Part shown: in pieces, positions 6,194 to 11,803 of the stretch | Numbering within the stretch: position 1 is the first letter of the stretch | Layout of the letters: every line of letters begins with the position of its first letter | Assembly (NCBI GenBank): GCA_049801375.1 | Contig: JBARKJ010000074.1 | Location: 1-11,803 of the forward strand | Direction of reading: 5' to 3' | Origin: JBARKJ01 sp049801375 | GTDB lineage: Bacteria; Nitrospirota; JACRHJ01 | DNA length: 11,803 nucleotides | Notes under the pieces: model-generated | Databases searched by the model: none | Seen by the model: the letters and a program-made list of their open reading frames with translations, nothing else | Told to the model about the DNA's origin: nothing | Program-made: the position numbers and the translations under genes

Positions 6194-6233
6194 TGCATGT
6201 CGATATCCGCTTTACCCTTTGGAAGGAAATCAC

Positions 6234-7556
6234 ATGCCTGACCTGTTATCCGCCCTGAAGGAGGACTCAACCGGCTCTCCGCTCGCCTGGCGCTTAAGGC
6301 CGAGAAGCCTGGATGAGTTCGTGGGGCAGGAGCATATCCTGGGGCAGGGCAAGATGTTAAGGCGCATGATAGAGGCGGACCGTTTAGGCTCCGTGATACT
6401 ATACGGACCTCCCGGTTCCGGGAAGACCGCCCTGGCCCATGTCATAGCGAACAGGACGAGCGCGGTATTCGAGTCGATAAACGCCGTAACCTCCGGCGTT
6501 GCGGACATAAGGCGGATTACCTCCCAGGCCGCGATGGAGCTCAAGCGAAGCGGCAGGAAGACCATACTTTTTATAGACGAGATTCACAGGTTCAACCGCA
6601 CCCAGCAGGACGCGCTTCTGCCCGACGTGGAAAAGGGCGTGGTGGTATTGATAGGGGCCTCGACCGCAAACCCTTTTTTCTCGATAATACCGGCGCTGTC
6701 TTCCCGCTCCCAGATTTTCGAGCTGAGGCCGCTTTCTGTGCAGGATTTAAGCAGGCTCATCGACAGGGGCCTCTCCGACGGGGAACGGGGCCTGGGCGGG
6801 TATAAGGTCCGGCTGTCCGACGACGCGCGGGAGTTTATATTGTCGCGCTCCGAAGGGGACGCGAGAAGGCTCTTAAATGCGCTGGAAGTGGGCGTGCTGA
6901 CGACGAAGCCCGGCACGGACGGTTTTATAAATTTCGACCTTACCGTTGCAGAAGAGTCCATCCAGAAGAAGGCGGTGGTCTATGAGGAGGACGAGCATTA
7001 CGACACCATATCCGCCTTCATAAAGAGCCTCCGGGGGAGCGACCCGGACGCCGCCGTATACTGGCTGGCGAAGATGGTATACGCGGGCGAGGACCCGCTC
7101 TTCATCGCAAGGCGCCTTATCATCGCGGCCTCGGAAGACATCGGCAACGCCGACCCGCGCGCGCTATCCGTAGCGGTGGCCGCGCTTCACGCGTTGGAGC
7201 ACGTCGGGATGCCGGAAGGACGCATCGCATTGGCCCAGGCCACAACGTACATAGCCTCGGCCCCGAAGTCCAACGCGTCGTATATGGCGCTTGAATCGGC
7301 CATGAGCGATATCAGGAATGGAGTAGTTCTCCCGGTGCCGGACCACCTCCGGGATGCAAGCTATAAGAGCGCAAGGAAATTGGGGCGGGGCAAGGGATAC
7401 AAGTATCCTCACGATTACCCCGGCCATTGGGTAGAGCAGGAATATCTTCCGGAAAAGAAAGATTATTACGTTCCGTCAGACCAAGGTTTTGAGAAGGAGA
7501 TCGTCATTAGAAAGAAATCTAGAAATAACTCCCAGGGAGGGATCACAGCGTCATGA
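6234..7556 (+). CDS. rarA: Replication-associated recombination ATPase RarA (MgsA)
   Basis: RarA is a AAA+ ATPase of the clamp-loader/WRNIP1 group that acts at stalled replication forks as a homotetramer and interacts with SSB. The 440-residue length is normal. Domains in order: AAA+ core with Walker A GPPGSGKT (residues 58-65) and Walker B ILFIDEIHRF (111-120), sensor 1 in IGASTANPFF (140-149), arginine finger region ALSSRSQIFEL, sensor 2 in EGDARRLLNAL, then the helical C-terminal region with HYDTISAFIKSLRGSDPDAAVYWLAKM, a RarA hallmark. The usual TTENP near sensor 1 reads STANP here, a minor change. The ATG at 6234 is chosen over an in-frame TTG at 6219 because GGAAGGA (6221-6227) sits at the right distance. 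The stop overlaps the rny start (ATGA). Confidence 0.95.
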   Translation: MPDLLSALKEDSTGSPLAWRLRPRSLDEFVGQEHILGQGKMLRRMIEADRLGSVILYGPPGSGKTALAHVIANRTSAVFESINAVTSGVADIRRITSQAAMELKRSGRKTILFIDEIHRFNRTQQDALLPDVEKGVVVLIGASTANPFFSIIPALSSRSQIFELRPLSVQDLSRLIDRGLSDGERGLGGYKVRLSDDAREFILSRSEGDARRLLNALEVGVLTTKPGTDGFINFDLTVAEESIQKKAVVYEEDEHYDTISAFIKSLRGSDPDAAVYWLAKMVYAGEDPLFIARRLIIAASEDIGNADPRALSVAVAALHALEHVGMPEGRIALAQATTYIASAPKSNASYMALESAMSDIRNGVVLPVPDHLRDASYKSARKLGRGKGYKYPHDYPGHWVEQEYLPEKKDYYVPSDQGFEKEIVIRKKSRNNSQGGITAS

Positions 7557-9112
7557 ACTTAATGAACATCATCTGGATAGCGGTAGCGGCCATAGCGGGG
7601 CTGGTGGTCGGCATTCTGATAAAAAGAGGGATGGCCGAATCGAAGATACAGGAAGCCGAAGAGAACGCCAAAAAGATAATAAAAGACGCGGAACGGGACG
7701 CGGAAACGAAGAAAAAGGAACTGCTGCTTGAGGCGAAGGACAAGCTCTACCAGCAGAGGTCGGATTTCGAAAAGGAAATAAAGGACGGGCGGACAGAGCT
7801 GAACGCGCTGGAGAAGCGACTTATCCAGAAAGAGGAATACCTGGAGAAGAAAACCGACTCCCTGGAAAAGCGGGACGGCGACTTAGGCCGCAAGGAAAAG
7901 GAAATGGCGAACCGTGAAAAGGCGCTCGTCGAGAAGGAGCAGCGGTACGACGATGGCCTGGCCGAGCAGGTACGGAAGCTTGAGCAGGTCGCCGGGATGA
8001 GCTCCGAAGAGGCGCGGAAGGAGCTTCTGGCACGGATGGAAGGCGAGGCGATGCTGGAAGGCGCGAAGATGGTGAAACGCATCGAGGACGAGGCCAAGTC
8101 CACCGCGGACAAGAAGTCCAAGGATATAATGGCGCTGGCCATCCAGAGATACGCGAGCGACTACGTCGCCGAGTCCACCACGTCGCTTGTGAACCTCCCG
8201 AACGACGAGATGAAGGGCCGCATCATTGGCCGCGAGGGCCGGAACATCCGGGCCCTGGAAGCCGCGACCGGCATAGACTTGATAATCGACGATACGCCGC
8301 AGGCGGTTATCGTTTCCGGCTTCGACCCGGTCCGGCGCGAGATCGCCAGGATATCCGTCGAGCGGCTCATGGCCGACGGGCGCATCCACCCGGGCAGGAT
8401 CGAAGAAGTTGTAGACAAGGTTCGTAAGGAACTGGACGAGACGATGCGGGAGGAAGGCGAGAAGGCGGCCTTCGACTTAGCGATACACGGCATCCACCCG
8501 GAGATAATAAAATTAATCGGGCGGCTTAAATACCGCACAAGTTACGGCCAGAACGTCCTGATGCACTCCCGCGAGGTCGCCTTTTTAGCCGGCGTGATGG
8601 CGTCTGAACTCGGCGTGGACACAAAACTCGCCAAGCGCGCGGGGCTTCTGCACGACATAGGCAAGGCGGTCGACCACGAGATCGAAGGCACGCATGCCGG
8701 CATCGGACACGACCTCGCCAAGAAATATGGCGAAAACCAGAAGGTGCTGAACGCGATTATGGCGCACCACGGGGACGAACCCTTCGCCTGCGTCGAGTCC
8801 GTCCTTGTCGCGGCTGCCGACGCGCTGTCCGCGGCCAGGCCGGGCGCGAGGCGCGAGACCCTCGAGACCTATGTCAAACGGCTGGAGAAGCTGGAAGAGG
8901 TGGCGACGTCCTTCAAGGGAGTGGAGAAGTGTTATGCCATTCAGGCGGGCCGCGAGATACGGGTCATCGTAAAGCCAGAGGATGTGGACGATATAAGCGC
9001 GGCGCAGATTTCCCGCGAGATAGCCAAAAAGATAGAAGAGGAGATGGCCTATCCCGGCCAGATAAAGGTGACCGTGATACGCGAAGCGCGCTACGTGGAA
9101 TTCGCGAAGTAA
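7553..9112 (+). CDS. rny: Ribonuclease Y
   Basis: RNase Y is a membrane-anchored endoribonuclease that starts mRNA decay in many bacteria. This 519-residue copy has all family parts. An N-terminal membrane helix (about 5-24) comes first. A long charged coiled coil (about 28-200) follows. A KH RNA-binding domain has GRIIGREGRN (222-231). An HD domain carries metal ligands in H338, the H367-D368 pair of LLHDIGK, and H405-H406 of IMAHHGDE. A C-terminal domain ends in VIREARYVEFAK. Length matches the roughly 520 residues of B. subtilis RNase Y. The ATG at 7553 overlaps the rarA stop by four bases; GGGAGG lies 12 bases ahead, so the ATG at 7562 is a possible alternative start. The one-base overlap with ymdB is the usual rny-ymdB coupling. 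Confidence 0.97.
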   Translation: MNLMNIIWIAVAAIAGLVVGILIKRGMAESKIQEAEENAKKIIKDAERDAETKKKELLLEAKDKLYQQRSDFEKEIKDGRTELNALEKRLIQKEEYLEKKTDSLEKRDGDLGRKEKEMANREKALVEKEQRYDDGLAEQVRKLEQVAGMSSEEARKELLARMEGEAMLEGAKMVKRIEDEAKSTADKKSKDIMALAIQRYASDYVAESTTSLVNLPNDEMKGRIIGREGRNIRALEAATGIDLIIDDTPQAVIVSGFDPVRREIARISVERLMADGRIHPGRIEEVVDKVRKELDETMREEGEKAAFDLAIHGIHPEIIKLIGRLKYRTSYGQNVLMHSREVAFLAGVMASELGVDTKLAKRAGLLHDIGKAVDHEIEGTHAGIGHDLAKKYGENQKVLNAIMAHHGDEPFACVESVLVAAADALSAARPGARRETLETYVKRLEKLEEVATSFKGVEKCYAIQAGREIRVIVKPEDVDDISAAQISREIAKKIEEEMAYPGQIKVTVIREARYVEFAK

Positions 9113-9900
9113 TGGAGATCCTTTTCATAAGCGACATAGTGGGCGACCCGGGGCGGAGGGCCGTAGCCGCTCACCTGCCTGCGGTCCGCGAGAAGTACGG
9201 CGTCCATGCGGTTATCGCCAACGGCGAGAACGCCGCCGGGGGATTTGGCATAACGCCGAAAATCGCCCAGGAGCTTCTCGATATGGATATAGACCTCCTC
9301 ACATCCGGCAACCATATCTGGGATAAAAAAGAGATATACGAGTACCTGGACAGGACGGACAAACTGCTTCGCCCCGCCAATTTCCCGCCTGGCGTACCGG
9401 GCACGGGCAGCGCGGTCTTCACGGCATCCGACGGCACCAAGGTCGGCGTGATGAACCTGATGGGCCGGATTTTTATGACGCCGTCCGACTGCCCGTTCAG
9501 AAGAGGGAAAGAGGAAGCGGAGAAAGTCAAAAATCTGGGCGCGGAGGTTATACTGGTCGATTTCCATGCGGAGGCCACCTCCGAGAAAATCGCACTCGCC
9601 CGGTATCTCGACGGCCAGGTGAGCGCGGTGGTAGGGACGCATACCCATGTCCAGACCTCGGACGAGAGGCTGCTCCCCGGCGGGACGGCCTTCATCACGG
9701 ACGTTGGCATGACCGGGCCGCACGACTCCGTCATCGGCGTTACCTCCGAGCTCGCCATCGGCCGCTTCCTCACCCAGATGCCCGCAAGATTCGATACCGC
9801 CAAAGGCCCCGGCACTTTCGAGGCTGTGATAATCTCCGCTGATTCTGATACCGGGCAGGCGACAGGTATAAAGAGGCTCAGCCTCGGCCCGAACTTCTAA
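9112..9900 (+). CDS. ymdB: YmdB-type metallophosphoesterase (TIGR00282 family)
   Basis: This 262-residue protein belongs to the calcineurin-like phosphoesterase group whose B. subtilis member YmdB hydrolyses 2',3'-cyclic nucleotides and influences biofilm and motility choice. Metal ligands are all visible: D8 in FISDIVGDPG, E39-N40 in ANGENAAGG, N67-H68 in TSGNHIWD, H152 in VDFHAEATSEK, and H177 and H179 in GTHTHVQTSDE. The end of the fold shows TDVGMTGPHDSVIG. The start at 9112 forms a TAATG overlap with rny. An open frame continues upstream to 8929, but inside rny, and lacks family similarity. No clear ribosome site is seen, fitting translational coupling. Whether it has the same substrate in this organism is inference. 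Confidence 0.93.
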   Translation: MEILFISDIVGDPGRRAVAAHLPAVREKYGVHAVIANGENAAGGFGITPKIAQELLDMDIDLLTSGNHIWDKKEIYEYLDRTDKLLRPANFPPGVPGTGSAVFTASDGTKVGVMNLMGRIFMTPSDCPFRRGKEEAEKVKNLGAEVILVDFHAEATSEKIALARYLDGQVSAVVGTHTHVQTSDERLLPGGTAFITDVGMTGPHDSVIGVTSELAIGRFLTQMPARFDTAKGPGTFEAVIISADSDTGQATGIKRLSLGPNF

Positions 9901-9904
9901 ATAC

Positions 9905-11104
9905 ATGCAGCTTGATTTATCTTTCAGCGGTCCGCTTACCGTCTCCGAGCTTACCCGCCGTATCCGGGAAAAGCTGGAGTCCGGCTTCTCCGACGTCTGG
10001 ATAACCGGCGAAATTTCCGGCCTGCGCGTCCCTCCTTCCGGCCATTTATACTTCACGTTAAAGGACAAGGACGCCCAGATAAAGGCGGTCTTTTTCCGCT
10101 CCGGGAACCGCTACCTGAAGTTCGCGCCGAGTGACGGGATGGAGGTAATCCTGCGGGGGCGGGTTACGGTTTACGACCCGCGCGGCGAGTACCAGGTAGT
10201 CGCGGAATACATGGAGCCGAAGGGCATTGGCGCGCTCCAGCTCGCATTCCTTCAGCTAAAGGAAAAACTCGAAAAGGAGGGGCTTTTCGAGCAGTCCCGG
10301 AAGCGCCCCCTGCCCGCCCACCCAGGGCGAGTCGGCGTCGTCACGTCGCCATCCGGCGCGGCGATACGGGACATCCTGAACGTCCTCGGAAGACGCGCGC
10401 CGGGCGTGAAAATATTAATCGCTCCGGCAACTGTGCAGGGCGCATTCGCGCCGGCGGAGATTGCCTCCGCGATATCGGAATTGAACAAGATAGCCGGCCT
10501 GGACGTAATTATAGTGGGGCGTGGCGGAGGGTCCGTGGAAGACCTCGCCGCTTTCAATACGGAAGTGGTCGCGCGCGCGATAGCCTCGTCTAAAATCCCT
10601 GTAATATCTGCCGTCGGGCATGAGACGGACTTTACGATAGCCGATTTTGCCGCCGACTTAAGGGCCCCCACGCCGTCCGCCGCCGCCGAACTGGTGGCGA
10701 AGAACGAGGAGGATATGGCGGAAACTCTTCGCTCTCTTCGCGGCAGGTTGATTTATGCCGTGGTCCAGGAGCATCGACGCCTGCGGGACAGACTAGGCTC
10801 CGAGGAACGTGCGCTGATAAACCCGATGAGGCGTCTGCACGACCATGCGCTTCGGCTGGACGAGCTGTCGGGGAGGCTGACGTCGGCAGAGGCCCGATTA
10901 ATCCTCACCTTGAAAAACAAGACTGTTTCCCTCTCCCGCGCCCTGGCTCTGCTGGAGCCCCTCGCGCCGCTGAAGGCAGGTTTCGCCATCGTGAAGAGTT
11001 TTTCCGACGGCCGTATGATAAAGTCGGTAGCCGAGGCAAGGGCCGCGGGCAGGTTGACCCTTAAGTTTGAGGATGGGGAAATCGACGCCGAAGTAGTGAA
11101 GTAA
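9905..11104 (+). CDS. xseA: Exodeoxyribonuclease VII large subunit
   Basis: XseA is the catalytic subunit of exonuclease VII, a cytoplasmic nuclease that degrades single-stranded DNA from both ends and works in mismatch repair and removal of DNA-protein damage. The 399 residues fit the shorter family members. The N-terminal OB-fold (about 8-105) has WITGEISGLRVPPSGHLYFTLKD split over residues 32-54. The catalytic domain carries GVVTSPSGAAIRDIL (144-158), GRGGGSVEDLAAFN (205-218) and SAVGHETDFTIADFAAD (235-251). A coiled-coil region (about 265-345) and a short C-terminal domain follow. It begins 4 bases after ymdB, without an obvious ribosome site, so it is probably the last gene of the rarA-rny-ymdB-xseA unit. 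The small subunit gene xseB, often next door, is not here; a strong terminator follows instead. Confidence 0.95.
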   Translation: MQLDLSFSGPLTVSELTRRIREKLESGFSDVWITGEISGLRVPPSGHLYFTLKDKDAQIKAVFFRSGNRYLKFAPSDGMEVILRGRVTVYDPRGEYQVVAEYMEPKGIGALQLAFLQLKEKLEKEGLFEQSRKRPLPAHPGRVGVVTSPSGAAIRDILNVLGRRAPGVKILIAPATVQGAFAPAEIASAISELNKIAGLDVIIVGRGGGSVEDLAAFNTEVVARAIASSKIPVISAVGHETDFTIADFAADLRAPTPSAAAELVAKNEEDMAETLRSLRGRLIYAVVQEHRRLRDRLGSEERALINPMRRLHDHALRLDELSGRLTSAEARLILTLKNKTVSLSRALALLEPLAPLKAGFAIVKSFSDGRMIKSVAEARAAGRLTLKFEDGEIDAEVVK

Positions 11105-11123
11105 TACCCGTCCTCCCCCATTT

Positions 11124-11167
11124 AAACGATCTCCGAATGCCGCCCGCCTGAACAGAAATAAAAAAAG
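11124..11167. repeat. Dispersed three-block repeat, copy 2
   Basis: AAACGATCTCCG (11124-11135), GCCTGAA (11146-11152) and TAAAAAAAG (11159-11167) repeat the blocks seen at 5785-5816 in the same order. The last block runs into the terminator stem behind xseA. Confidence 0.5.
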
Positions 11168-11197
11168 GCCGGATGCTTAACAGCATCCGGCCTTTTT
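11160..11197. terminator. Strong two-way terminator between xseA and the YDG-repeat gene
   Basis: A perfect 10-pair stem GGCCGGATGC (11167-11176) and GCATCCGGCC (11183-11192) encloses the loop TTAACA. It is flanked by 7 A on the left and 5 T on the right. It lies between convergent genes and can end both transcripts. Confidence 0.95.
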
Positions 11198-11220
11198 GGG
11201 GTTATGACGTTATACAGCTA

Positions 11221-11803
11221 TCAATACGCAACGCCGCCGGTCGTATATGGAGTTGTCAGGCTTCTGGTGCTGTCCGTTGCCGTTATCGTGCAGGTTATGG
11301 TGCCGCCTTTCGGATCATTGCCTTTTATTTTATAAGTCGCACCGGTCCTCGTATTCTTGAGGGTGCCCGCGGTGGACGACCACGAGAAGGTGAGTGTCAC
11401 CGTGTCTCCGGGCGGGTAGGTAAGGTCGCCTGTGGAAGCAGCGGTAAAGGTTGCGCTTTTGGAATCGACAAGGCTCAGCACCGAATTGGTTCCCAACGGG
11501 GGCGTGTCACTTATGGTGATAGGCAGGTCGGACGGGGTAAAGGAAATTGCCGCCGTGATGTTGGCCGTCGTCGTGGCGATGGAACCCACGGCCAGGCTGT
11601 AGTTGCCGCCCTGCGCGCCGCCCAGGGTGAAAGTAGTCTGCGCCGTCACCACAATGCCGGTGCCCACGTTGGCGCCGGCAAACGTCGCCGTGCCGCCAGA
11701 CGGGGTGACAGTATCGCCTGCAATCACGCCGGTGACAGACCAAGTGGCGATGGTCGCCGCAGTCGTACCGTCGTATGGCTTGTTATTGGCGGTGAAGCTG
11801 CCC
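11221..11803 (-). CDS. C-terminal part of a YDG-repeat surface or secreted protein (5' end outside window)
   Basis: The frame is open from the window edge to a TGA at 11221-11223, followed by an in-frame TAG; 193 residues are visible. The first part, with NKPYDGTTAATI, GVIAGDTVTPSGGTATF and FTLGGAQGGNYSLA, matches the YDG/MBG-type repeat found in large adhesin-like and filamentous extracellular proteins. The remaining ~110 residues (from about ISFTPSDLPITISD) are Thr/Ser/Gly-rich and look like one or more Ig-like beta domains, ending in TTGGVAY. No membrane anchor, sorting signal or catalytic motif is seen at the C-terminus. A role outside the cell is likely from the domain type; attachment mode and ligand are unknown. 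It converges on xseA and is a separate transcription unit. Confidence 0.82.
   Translation of the reverse strand, partial: GSFTANNKPYDGTTAATIATWSVTGVIAGDTVTPSGGTATFAGANVGTGIVVTAQTTFTLGGAQGGNYSLAVGSIATTTANITAAISFTPSDLPITISDTPPLGTNSVLSLVDSKSATFTAASTGDLTYPPGDTVTLTFSWSSTAGTLKNTRTGATYKIKGNDPKGGTITCTITATDSTRSLTTPYTTGGVAY

Larger units (their letters stand above)
5691..6233. other. Noncoding stretch between 6S RNA and rarA
   Basis: I see no convincing gene here. The first part holds the 30-base repeats, ending in a run of 7 A and a short GCGG/CCGC hairpin (5815-5828) that would act as a weak terminator only on the minus strand. A 69-codon frame at 5874-6083 has AAGGAA ahead of its ATG and a hydrophobic N-terminus. 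It then loses any protein-like character, so it is left uncalled. Further on lie a 5-pair hairpin GCAGG/CCTGC (5983-5999), a GC hairpin at 6143-6160 and the palindrome at 6176-6193. No clear promoter for rarA was found. In many proteobacteria a 5-formyltetrahydrofolate cyclo-ligase gene follows ssrS; it is absent here. Confidence 0.7.

Noticed and set aside
6170..6200. T-arm-like GGTTCGAACC suggesting a tRNA or tRNA fragment
   Set aside because: No acceptor, D or anticodon stems can be placed at tRNA distances on either strand, and the perfect 18-base palindrome does not allow a normal 5-pair stem with 7-base loop.
7883..8389. Minus-strand frame opposite rny
   Set aside because: Antisense shadow of the RNase Y KH/coiled-coil coding region, without a ribosome site or domain pattern.
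9091..10068. 325-codon minus-strand frame opposite ymdB and xseA
   Set aside because: It is antisense to two well-supported genes with intact catalytic motifs, and its translation resembles no family. It is a by-product of GC-rich codon use.

Overview
The window is ordinary, gene-dense bacterial chromosome of moderately high GC. Its content points to a Gram-negative respiring bacterium: complex I subunits, a periplasmic c-type cytochrome, a lipoprotein, and a zapA-6S RNA locus. High use of ATA and AGG codons despite the GC content, the rny-ymdB pair and a YDG-repeat surface protein would fit a deltaproteobacterial or Nitrospirota-like lineage. That placement is inference; there is no rRNA or other strong marker here.

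Layout. (1) 1-3850, plus strand: the 3' end of a nuo operon, partial nuoL then complete nuoM and nuoN, joined by 4-base ATGA overlaps. These encode the three antiporter-like proton-pumping membrane subunits of NADH-quinone oxidoreductase. A two-way terminator follows. (2) 3951-4781, minus strand: two small exported-protein genes, each with its own promoter. One is a mono-heme class I cytochrome c. The other is a very small Ala/Pro-rich lipoprotein. Their promoters have identical hexamers (TTGACA-17-TAAACT), and a terminator separates them. (3) 4874-5690, plus strand: a strong sigma-70 type promoter, a ZapB-like coiled-coil gene, zapA, and then a recognisable 6S RNA (ssrS) in its classic place behind zapA. 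(4) 5691-6233: about 540 bases without a convincing gene. It holds a degenerate ~30-base tandem repeat, several hairpins and an 18-base perfect palindrome. (5) 6234-11104, plus strand: a tightly packed cluster of rarA (replication-fork AAA+ ATPase), rny (RNase Y), ymdB (metallophosphoesterase) and xseA (exonuclease VII large subunit). It closes with a strong two-way terminator. (6) 11221-11803, minus strand: the 3' end of a large secreted or surface protein with a YDG repeat, running off the window.

Functionally the window combines respiration (complex I and a soluble electron carrier), division (ZapA/ZapB, Z-ring assembly), global transcription control (6S RNA) and nucleic-acid maintenance (RarA, RNase Y, YmdB, ExoVII). 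I found no clear undescribed system, no CRISPR array, no insertion sequence and no tRNA. The items most worth a second look are noncoding: the 30-base repeats behind the 6S RNA, a three-block sequence shared by the 3' flanks of two transcription units 5.3 kb apart, and the palindrome ahead of rarA.
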